NCBI GenBank assembly: GCA_002480935.1
Contig: DLDC01000170.1
Location: forward strand, 1 to 5,369
Origin: Prevotella sp. UBA7782
GTDB taxonomy: Bacteria; Bacteroidota; Bacteroidia; Bacteroidales; Bacteroidaceae
Reading direction: 5' to 3'
DNA length: 5,369 bases
Numbering within the stretch: the first letter of the stretch is position 1; each line of letters begins with the position of its first letter. The notes beneath the pieces were generated by a model that saw only the letters and a list, made by a program, of their open reading frames with translations, searched no databases and had not been told where the DNA came from. Positions 1-5,369 of this stretch are shown here, piece by piece. The position numbers and the translations under genes are program-made.

Positions 1-195
1 AACAGTGTGGAGCTGTCACTGTATTATGGCATCGTACTTATACTCTGCAAAAGTGACGACAAGACATTCGCCGAGTATTTTCTTCAAGACTACGAACACC
101 CGATGGTTGTTGCCACATATAAGTCTAAGGAGAATATCCTTAAAGTCCTGCCACCTACCGAGGAGTTGGAGAAGCTATTGGAAGGCATGGAGTAG
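1..195 (+). CDS. C-terminal fragment of a probable DUF1016/YhcG-like PDDEXK nuclease family protein
   Basis: The reading frame is open from the first base and ends at TAG (193-195), giving the last 64 residues of a protein whose start lies outside the window. The segment GIVLILCKSDDK, then AEYFLQDYEHPMVVATY, then LPPTEELEKLL follows the pattern I know for the C-terminus of YhcG/DUF1016 proteins: a G-x-x-LILCK strand, an E-Y-x-L-x-D helix/strand, a P-x-x-V-x-x-Y strand and a closing LP-x-x-EEL helix. In that family the PDDEXK nuclease-like residues lie upstream, so they cannot be inspected here. Members are often linked to restriction or defence loci, but nothing visible here shows that role. 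The fragment is divergent from family members I recall (for example YYGIVLIL in place of the usual PSIGLIL), so family membership is likely rather than certain. The gene is convergent with the regulator and probably unrelated to the sugar locus. Confidence 0.6.
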   Translation, partial: NSVELSLYYGIVLILCKSDDKTFAEYFLQDYEHPMVVATYKSKENILKVLPPTEELEKLLEGME

Positions 196-234
196 GTAGT
201 GAAGGCCCAGCATTCTGCCCGCCAGCCTCACCCA

Positions 235-1869
235 TCAGTACAATGCGCGAATGTCATTCTCAAAGGTATCTGGGTGCAGTGCACGCTTTCGCATGGCCGT
301 GCGGTAATTATAGATGGTTTGAGGCGAATAGAACAATAGGGTGGCTATCTCCACACTTTCGCTAACGCCTAAGCGCACAAGAGCGTAGATTCGCAATTCA
401 GTGGTCAGGCTGCCATCGCGCGCGAGCGATAACTGACACTCCGGACGCAGCAAGGCATTAAACTCCTCAACAAACGAAGGATAGAGTTCTAGAAAAGCTT
501 TGTCGAACTGGGTATAGAACTGCGCCGCCTCAGTGTCCGTGAGTTTAGACGATGAGGCCATGTGCAGCAAATCGTCGGTTTGGTGAGCTTTCACCTTGCG
601 CGCCACAAGCTTACGAAAGTTAGTCATCTTGTCAATATACGAAGCACAAAGATCCATGAATAGCCGCATATATTTACTGCGCGTTTCGTCAGTTTTGCGC
701 AACCGCTTGTTGAGAAGATCCAGCTCATGGTTCTTGCGGTCTATTTCCTGTCCTCTCTTAGTGAGTATTCCGGCTTGGCGCAAGATATAGGCTATGCCAA
801 TGATGAGTAAGACGACAAACACTCCCAGGCCGATGCTCAGATTGGTGGCTACTTTGCGCTGAGCCTTTACCTGCTGCTGATATACCGACACAATAGCCGG
901 CAAGCGGTGAGATATTTCAAGCATACGCAGGCGATTGTTGTAAAATTGGGCATCCTCTAAAGAGTAATATATATAATAGGTAGACTTCTCGGCATAGCTC
1001 CTGTCCTTATTGAAAAGGTGCATGGCTAATTGTTGTAAAGCCAGATTCTCCTTCAGAGGATTTACCTGATCAGAGATAGCAGCACGTATCAACCACTGCT
1101 CGTATTGCCGTTCATTGCCCTGCAACTTGTATATGCCTGCCAATCCATAAGAGGCCGAGGCATAAACACGGGTGTTTATTTTGGCCATAGCCACTGCTTT
1201 CTTATAATGTTGGGAGGCCTGGTTAAGAGGCTTCTTACTGAAGAAAGCCTGCTCGCCCAGCAGATATTCATATTCCGCCCCATACGGATAAGGGTAAAGG
1301 CTGATGGCCTTGTTGAGGCACTCCAACTTCAATTGATCGTATTTGGGGCTGAAAATATTGTCGCGGCAGTAATCGCTCCAGTAATTATACAGCCAGTAAG
1401 CCGTGAAATAATGGTCGTATTCGGCCTGAGGGTCGCTGCTGTCCACCTTCACACTGTCTAAGAGTTTCTCACCCTCGCTGTAATAGCCGCCGATGGCGTA
1501 GAGCATAGCTGTGTGGTTTTTGGCCTTTTCCACTGCTTTCTTGTCATTCATCTGCCGTGCTATAACCTCTTCTTGTTGGGCGTAGTGCATGGCCGAATCA
1601 AAACGGTAGGTGTAATATTCGCGATATAATAAGGACGACAGCCGCAGCTTGTTCGCTCCATAGGCTCTTTGCCATTTCAAGGTGAGGCTCTTGATGCGCT
1701 TTTCCTTAACGTCCATATAATGCTTACGCATAGACAGCACACTGTCTAGAGAACATAATGCTGCATCATCTTTTCGTGATGAACAGCCGCTGGTAGTAAA
1801 TATTACAAGGATGGCAATGCACCCACTGAGGACAGCTCCTCTGAGATTAGTAAAGATGTTCATGGTCAT
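235..1869 (-). CDS. SusR-like membrane-spanning transcriptional regulator (TPR-like sensor, TM, coiled coil, C-terminal HTH; DUF6377-like)
   Basis: The protein has 544 residues if it starts at the ATG at 1869. The N-terminus is a hydrophobic signal ending in TTSGC, a lipobox-like site with Cys29. Residues about 50-330 are helical and rich in Tyr, Ala and Leu with TPR-like repeats (for example SQHYKKAVAMAK and YASASYGLAGIYKLQGN). A single membrane segment follows at about 343-363 (NLSIGLGVFVVLLIIGIAYI), then a charged coiled coil at about 372-397. The C-terminus (about 488-528) reads LTTELRIYALVRLG, then ESVEIATLLFYSPQTIYNY, which matches a LuxR-type helix-turn-helix. SusR, the starch regulator of Bacteroides thetaiotaomicron, is known to be a membrane protein with a C-terminal HTH, and Bacteroidetes proteins annotated DUF6377 have this layout. 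No kinase or receiver domain is visible, so this is not a hybrid two-component sensor. It is divergent from the receptor-galactosidase operon and is inferred to control it. The in-frame TTG at 1893 is excluded because it overlaps the promoter -7 box; the ATG at 1863 (542 residues) is an alternative start. Confidence 0.85.
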   Translation of the reverse strand: MTMNIFTNLRGAVLSGCIAILVIFTTSGCSSRKDDAALCSLDSVLSMRKHYMDVKEKRIKSLTLKWQRAYGANKLRLSSLLYREYYTYRFDSAMHYAQQEEVIARQMNDKKAVEKAKNHTAMLYAIGGYYSEGEKLLDSVKVDSSDPQAEYDHYFTAYWLYNYWSDYCRDNIFSPKYDQLKLECLNKAISLYPYPYGAEYEYLLGEQAFFSKKPLNQASQHYKKAVAMAKINTRVYASASYGLAGIYKLQGNERQYEQWLIRAAISDQVNPLKENLALQQLAMHLFNKDRSYAEKSTYYIYYSLEDAQFYNNRLRMLEISHRLPAIVSVYQQQVKAQRKVATNLSIGLGVFVVLLIIGIAYILRQAGILTKRGQEIDRKNHELDLLNKRLRKTDETRSKYMRLFMDLCASYIDKMTNFRKLVARKVKAHQTDDLLHMASSSKLTDTEAAQFYTQFDKAFLELYPSFVEEFNALLRPECQLSLARDGSLTTELRIYALVRLGVSESVEIATLLFYSPQTIYNYRTAMRKRALHPDTFENDIRALY

Positions 1870-1890
1870 CAAAATGAGTATGTCACACTG

Positions 1891-1898
1891 CAAAGATA
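1891..1898 (-). promoter_or_regulatory. Bacteroidetes -7 promoter box of the regulator gene
   Basis: On the minus strand this reads TATCTTTG followed by CAG, a full match to the TAnnTTTG box recognised by the Bacteroidetes primary sigma factor. Transcription would begin about 5-7 bases downstream, near 1884-1886, leaving a leader of only about 16 nt before the ATG at 1869. No good -33 element (TTG-like) is seen 19-21 bases upstream, so the promoter may be weak or may need an activator. The box rules out translation starting at 1893. Confidence 0.65.
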
Positions 1899-1939
1899 TA
1901 CATTTCTCTCTAAAGAAACCTTACTTTAGGCTATTTTTG

Positions 1940-1978
1940 TTGTTTAAAAAATGAATTGATAATCAATATGTTAAACAA
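1940..1978. promoter_or_regulatory. Nested inverted repeats between divergent promoters (candidate operator)
   Basis: The outer arms TTGTTTAA (1940-1947) and TTAAACAA (1971-1978) are perfect 8-base inverted repeats separated by 23 bases. Inside them lies ATTGAT-A-ATCAAT (1955-1967), a perfect 6+6 palindrome around one central base. The two centres differ by only about 2 bases, so the elements are nearly concentric. The position, midway between two divergent promoters, suits an operator for the divergently encoded HTH regulator or another DNA-binding protein. The region is very A/T-rich, so chance palindromes are possible; binding is inferred, not shown. Confidence 0.4.
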
Positions 1979-1979
1979 A

Positions 1980-1989
1980 AATCATGATT
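1980..1989. promoter_or_regulatory. Perfect 10-bp palindrome AATCATGATT (candidate operator)
   Basis: AATCATGATT is its own reverse complement. It lies just after the nested inverted repeats and about 30 bases upstream of the receptor promoter's -33 element. It carries the same ATCA/TGAT half-site as the inner palindrome at 1955-1967. A binding role is inferred from the location only. Confidence 0.3.
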
Positions 1990-2019
1990 ACTGTTAGTTT
2001 ACTTTCCATATACTGATTA

Positions 2020-2050
2020 TTGTTTCTTCACGAAAGGGTTTATAATTTTG
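2020..2050 (+). promoter_or_regulatory. Bacteroidetes-type promoter of the TonB-dependent receptor operon
   Basis: A -33-like TTGT (2020-2023), a 19-base spacer and TAATTTTG (2043-2050) match the Bacteroidetes primary-sigma promoter pattern TTG-N19-21-TAnnTTTG. Transcription should start near 2055-2057, giving a leader of about 65 nt before the ATG at 2122. Unlike the opposing promoter, both elements and the spacing fit. Confidence 0.75.
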
Positions 2051-2054
2051 CAGC

Positions 2055-2079
2055 GTGACAGAGAAAAATGCTCTCTCAC
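2055..2079 (+). other. Potential stem-loop at the 5' end of the receptor mRNA
   Basis: GTGA-CA-GAGA pairs with TCTC-TCAC across a 7-base loop (AAAATGC): eight base pairs interrupted by a 2-base bulge. The stem begins at or very near the expected transcription start, so it could protect the 5' end or shape leader regulation. It is too modest to call a known riboswitch, and no function is shown. Confidence 0.35.
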
Positions 2080-2121
2080 TTCTAAAAACCGACAACTATT
2101 ATATCATAAACAATAATTAAT

Positions 2122-4416
2122 ATGAGTTACAAAACATTCCTTCTTCTGTGTGCAGCTATGGCAGTTGTTCCTGCCGCCCATGCGCAAAAAGCCAAGAAAG
2201 ACTCTGTTTCAACAAAATCCACTGAAGGTGACAACCGTAATGTCATGCTCAACGCAGCCGACTCTTACAAGCCCCGAGAGATACAGATAGGTCTGCCTTC
2301 TGAGGATGTAAACGTATACGAGAACGGACTGCCCGCAGTGTACTCGTCGAGCGTACACAAACTGTCGGCTCACTGGCGCAACGATGCCAGCCTCAAAGGC
2401 ACATCACTGATGTCACCCTCTGAGTCGGCCATAGCAACCGGCAACATTGCTTATGCCGTAAATGCGGAAAGTCAGTTAGGTGTTAGTGACAAAACTTTCC
2501 AGGGCACTGTGAATTGGCACGGCAACCACTTCGGGCTCAACACATTCGACGTGAACCTCAACGGTCGGCTCGCCAACAACTGGTATTGGACAGCCAGTAT
2601 GTATCAGAACTTCGACCCGGGTACTCAGAAGCAACGCTACACCGACTTTGCCGACCGCACCCAACTGTTTCATGCCGGCCTGACCCACCTTTTCAACAAG
2701 GGACGCGGCAAGGTTGCCTTACTCTACAAATACAGCTACAGCAAGAATCCGGGCAATTTCAACAACCAAGGACCATTTATATATAATGGTGATGGCTCGG
2801 TGAGCGAGTTCCAGGGCTTTAAGCTCGGCCGCTACTCTTACGTGCCTAATGGAGGCCACCTGGCTTACTATGACGTGATGAACGGTGAGCGCCGCATATG
2901 GAACTTCCAGGAGGCAATGGACAATCATGCCAACGAACTGGCATTCCTTTTTGAGAACACATTTAACAAAGGTTGGAAGTGGATGCTCAACGCAAAGTAT
3001 ATAAATGCGCCACGCGCCAACTATATTGACTTTGGCGGTTCCACTATATCCAATATTCAAAATGGCGTGTTGGATAACTATCTGCTCACAACAGACGCAG
3101 AAGGTCAGAATCCTTTCACAGGCTATGTTGAGGGACGCCGCACGTGGCTGCACTTCGGTAAGGTTAACTCATTCATGCTCACGTCAGAACTAGAGAAACA
3201 GCTGGGCAACCACAAGCTGCGTCTTGGACTTAATGAATGGTATTATCATCTCAACTATCACTCTTCATCATTCCAGTGGTATGCCAGCGTAGGCGAATAT
3301 CCCACCATTCTCTACGGCAACTACTACAACCCCTTCACAGCAACCATTTCACGCACACAGACCTACGACTTCAATGAGCTGAGCCCGGAATATACCAAGG
3401 GTTCTGAAAACAAGCTCGCTCTCTACCTTACCGACACATGGCAGGTCACACCTAAGTTGCGCCTGCTTTACGGTGGCCGTCTGGAGTACTACCGCATGTC
3501 TGCCGACCAGATAGCACTGGGCCGCTATAACGGCTTCTACATCGGCGGCACAAATGCCGATGGCGTGACCATAGCTCCCGGCAGGGTTATCAAGAACAAG
3601 CTCAACTATGCTGCCACCATACAAGGCTCTTACGCTCTCACCAATAAGTTTGGCTTCTTGGCCGACGCTACTGTAGCAACCCGCTATCCCCGTATCAGCG
3701 ACTATGCCGGCACAGGTCCTACCGAGGAGCAGTACAAACGAGTAACCATTCCTCTCATTCGTGGCGGTATATACTACAAGAACTCCTGGCTCGACCTTAC
3801 GTCGATGATCTCCTACATATCAAAGTCTAACAATATAGACCAGCAGAACCTCACCAATCCGGGTACATCAGAATCGAAGACCGTACTTCTTATTTACAAC
3901 ATCCACACACTGGGCTGGACAACATCTGCTGAGATAGATCCCTTTAAGGGCTTCCACCTGCACGCTCTCTTCACCTGGCAGAAGCCGCAATACAGCAACT
4001 ACAACGCCAGCGTAACGTTCAACAACGGCAACACCATGAGCGTAAATGCCGACAACATGATAGTAAAGGAAATTCCGCAGATTCTCATTGAGTTTGACCC
4101 CAGCTATCAGGTTAGCAAGGCAGTGAGAGCATGGTTGAGCTTCCGCTATTTCGGCAAGACTTACGCCAATCTGCAAGAGGCATTCTACTTCAATGGCCAC
4201 TGGGAGACCTTCGGCGGTGTGAACTGGCAGGTGAACAAGCGGTTGTCGTTAGGCGTAGACGTGGTGAACATCTTCAACGTAGCCGGTGCCAAAGGTACCA
4301 TCAATGGCTCAGAGCTCGTAACAAAAGCCGACGCGTCTAAATATGCCGGCTACATCATGAGCGGAAACTACCTGCGCCCATTCACTGTAGAGTTCTCTGC
4401 ATCGCTCAAATTCTGA
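2122..4416 (+). CDS. TonB-dependent outer-membrane receptor, SusC-like but without N-terminal carboxypeptidase-like domain
   Basis: This 764-residue protein starts at ATG in an A/T-rich leader (CAATAATTAATATG), as is usual in Bacteroidetes. Residues 1-21 are a signal peptide with likely cleavage at AHA|Q. A short plug-like region follows at about 38-118 (NVMLNAADSYKPREIQIGLP, then VYENGLPAVY, then SAIATGNIAYAV). The remainder is a long series of alternating aromatic and polar strands typical of a 22-stranded outer-membrane barrel (for example FGLNTFDVNLNGRLANNWYW, NKLALYLTDTWQVTPKLRLLYGGRLEYYR). It ends in RPFTVEFSASLKF, with the C-terminal Phe expected of a BAM-assembled barrel. Classical SusC proteins are near 1000 residues and begin with a carboxypeptidase-D-regulatory-like domain; that domain is absent here, and I see no convincing TonB box. 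It is the first gene of an operon with the GH36 enzyme 18 bases downstream, so uptake of an alpha-galactoside is a reasonable inference, but the ligand is not proven. Confidence 0.85.
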   Translation: MSYKTFLLLCAAMAVVPAAHAQKAKKDSVSTKSTEGDNRNVMLNAADSYKPREIQIGLPSEDVNVYENGLPAVYSSSVHKLSAHWRNDASLKGTSLMSPSESAIATGNIAYAVNAESQLGVSDKTFQGTVNWHGNHFGLNTFDVNLNGRLANNWYWTASMYQNFDPGTQKQRYTDFADRTQLFHAGLTHLFNKGRGKVALLYKYSYSKNPGNFNNQGPFIYNGDGSVSEFQGFKLGRYSYVPNGGHLAYYDVMNGERRIWNFQEAMDNHANELAFLFENTFNKGWKWMLNAKYINAPRANYIDFGGSTISNIQNGVLDNYLLTTDAEGQNPFTGYVEGRRTWLHFGKVNSFMLTSELEKQLGNHKLRLGLNEWYYHLNYHSSSFQWYASVGEYPTILYGNYYNPFTATISRTQTYDFNELSPEYTKGSENKLALYLTDTWQVTPKLRLLYGGRLEYYRMSADQIALGRYNGFYIGGTNADGVTIAPGRVIKNKLNYAATIQGSYALTNKFGFLADATVATRYPRISDYAGTGPTEEQYKRVTIPLIRGGIYYKNSWLDLTSMISYISKSNNIDQQNLTNPGTSESKTVLLIYNIHTLGWTTSAEIDPFKGFHLHALFTWQKPQYSNYNASVTFNNGNTMSVNADNMIVKEIPQILIEFDPSYQVSKAVRAWLSFRYFGKTYANLQEAFYFNGHWETFGGVNWQVNKRLSLGVDVVNIFNVAGAKGTINGSELVTKADASKYAGYIMSGNYLRPFTVEFSASLKF

Positions 4417-4434
4417 TCAAAACACCTATATCAA

Positions 4435-5369
4435 ATGAAAAAGCTATTATCCTTAATCTGTTTGCTCGGACTGACACTGAGCACACATGCTGCTGACAAC
4501 AAGAACATCCGCATCAGCACCGACAACATCGACATTGTCTTGCAAGTGGGCGACAACAATCGCCTCTACCAAGTATATCTCGGTGACAAGCTAGCCTCAG
4601 CTGCTGACTTCAGCCACTTTGACTGGAAGATAAAACCGGGCTCAGATGGCAGCTACGGCATTCGTGGCCGCGAAGCCTATCCAGGTTCAGGAGGCGAGGA
4701 CTCCTTCGAGCCGGCACTGGCCATCACTCACGCCGACGGCAATCTCACCACCTATTTATATTATAAAGGCAGTGAGCAGAAGGCTGTGCCGGGCGGCACA
4801 GAAACCATCATACGCCTTGCCGACGACCAGTATGCTGACGAAGTGGCGCTGCACTATGTGGCCTATGCCAAAGAAAACGTCATCAAGACATGGAGCGAGA
4901 TACGCCATAATGAGAAGAAGCCCATCACGCTGTGGCGCTACGCAAGCGGCATGTTCTACTTCAACGCCGACAAATATTTTCTTACCAACTATCACAGCGA
5001 CTGGGCACGCGAGGGACAACCGGCCACCCAGCAGTTGCAGTTTGGCAAGAAAATCATAGACACCAAGCTTGGCACACGTGCCGCTGAGCAGAGCGAGCCG
5101 TTCTTCGAGCTGGGCATAGACGGGCCGGCCCGTGAGAACGAGGGACGTGTGATGCTGGGCACCATAAGCTGGACGGGCAACTTCAGTTGTACGTTCGAGG
5201 TAGACAACGTGGGCTGCCTGCGCGTCATTCCGGGCATCAACCCCTATGCTTCCGACTATGTGCTTCGGGCGGGTGAGACGTTTAAGACACCCGACTTTGT
5301 CTTCACTCTGAGCGACACCGGCACATCACAAGCCTCTCGCAACCTGCACGACTGGGCACGCCACTATCA
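4435..5369 (+). CDS. GH36 alpha-galactosidase, N-terminal part (runs off the window end)
   Basis: ATG at 4435 opens a frame that stays open to the window edge: 311 codons plus two bases. Residues 1-20 form a signal peptide (MKKLLSLICLLGLTLSTHAA), so the enzyme is exported, probably to the periplasm. Residues from about 24 to 290 match the beta-supersandwich N-terminal domain of GH36: W153-SEIRHN (the conserved W-x-x-I-x-N region), then F223-FELGIDG, G242-TISWTGNF, and R263-VIPGINPY with AGETFKTPDFVFTLSD. The visible end, S-RNLHDWARHY (to residue 311), is the helix leading into the catalytic (beta/alpha)8 barrel. The nucleophile and acid/base aspartates of the family lie further on and cannot be checked. 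GH36 alpha-galactosidases release terminal alpha-galactose from melibiose, raffinose-type sugars and galactomannans. The 18-base gap and lack of a terminator after the receptor gene indicate co-transcription. The upstream bases are A-rich with no Shine-Dalgarno. Confidence 0.88.
   Translation, partial: MKKLLSLICLLGLTLSTHAADNKNIRISTDNIDIVLQVGDNNRLYQVYLGDKLASAADFSHFDWKIKPGSDGSYGIRGREAYPGSGGEDSFEPALAITHADGNLTTYLYYKGSEQKAVPGGTETIIRLADDQYADEVALHYVAYAKENVIKTWSEIRHNEKKPITLWRYASGMFYFNADKYFLTNYHSDWAREGQPATQQLQFGKKIIDTKLGTRAAEQSEPFFELGIDGPARENEGRVMLGTISWTGNFSCTFEVDNVGCLRVIPGINPYASDYVLRAGETFKTPDFVFTLSDTGTSQASRNLHDWARHY

Noticed and set aside
196..234. Bidirectional terminator in the convergent gap
   Set aside because: Only weak AGGC/GCCT pairing is possible, with a long imperfect interior and no T-tract on either strand, so it does not meet an intrinsic terminator pattern.
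1870..1893. Upstream extension of the regulator to a TTG start at 1893
   Set aside because: The TTG sits inside a full-match TAnnTTTG promoter box, so it would not be transcribed from that promoter. The extension adds Gln, Cys and Asp just after the start, which makes a poorer signal peptide than the ATG starts.
2068..2085. Five-codon upstream frame (ATG CTC TCT CAC TTC TAA) in the receptor leader
   Set aside because: The start lies in the loop of the putative hairpin, there is no supporting ribosome-binding context, and the frame is too short to separate from chance.
2719..3153. Antisense open frame of 144 codons within the receptor gene
   Set aside because: It lies wholly inside a well-supported outer-membrane barrel gene, has a low-complexity Val/Ala/Cys-rich product without recognisable domains, and behaves like a codon-bias shadow. 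Similar antisense frames at 2476-2688, 3349-3624 and 3868-4200 were rejected for the same reason.
4417..4434. Separate promoter or terminator between the receptor and GH36 genes
   Set aside because: The gap is only 18 bases, with no TAnnTTTG box and no hairpin, so co-transcription is the simplest reading.
4646..5059. Plus-strand open frame of 137 codons overlapping the GH36 gene
   Set aside because: It is out of frame with the GH36 coding sequence, whose translation shows a signal peptide and family motifs across this whole stretch. The product of the alternative frame is Ser/Thr/Pro/Arg-rich with no features.

Overview
The window looks like a piece of a Bacteroidales chromosome (Prevotella or Bacteroides type). 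Three things point there. Both divergent genes have the Bacteroidetes -7 promoter motif TAnnTTTG. The start codons lie in A/T-rich leaders with no Shine-Dalgarno sequence. The gene content (membrane-spanning TPR/HTH regulator, TonB-dependent receptor, secreted glycosidase) is that of a polysaccharide or oligosaccharide utilization locus. Genus and species cannot be fixed from this sequence alone.

Layout. 1-195 (+) is the 3' end of a gene whose product resembles the C-terminus of DUF1016/YhcG-type PDDEXK nuclease proteins; it is probably unrelated to the sugar locus. After a 39-bp convergent gap, 235-1869 (-) encodes a SusR-like/DUF6377-like regulator with an N-terminal lipoprotein-like signal, a helical TPR-like periplasmic part, one membrane segment, a coiled coil and a C-terminal LuxR-like helix-turn-helix. 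A 252-bp divergent intergenic region (1870-2121) holds two facing promoters, several palindromes and a 5' leader hairpin. 2122-4416 (+) encodes a 764-residue TonB-dependent outer-membrane receptor that lacks the N-terminal carboxypeptidase-like domain of classical SusC proteins. Eighteen bases later, 4435 to the window end (+) encodes the secreted N-terminal part of a GH36 alpha-galactosidase, cut off by the window edge just before its catalytic barrel.

How they may work together (inference). The regulator would sense a sugar or metabolite in the periplasm and, through its cytoplasmic HTH, control the divergent receptor-galactosidase operon and perhaps itself. The receptor would import a ligand, possibly an alpha-galactoside, and the periplasmic GH36 enzyme would release galactose. 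No SusD-like lipoprotein is seen between receptor and enzyme, which sets this apart from a canonical susCD locus.

The most noteworthy structure not explained by the genes is in the intergenic region. The two promoters carry nearly the same 20-bp core in inverted orientation (17 of 20 identical), extending past the -7 box into the expected first transcribed bases. Between them lie nested and perfect palindromes and three TGATTA half-sites, the last one abutting the receptor promoter's -33 element. I see no clear evidence of an entirely new system; the genes belong to recognisable families.
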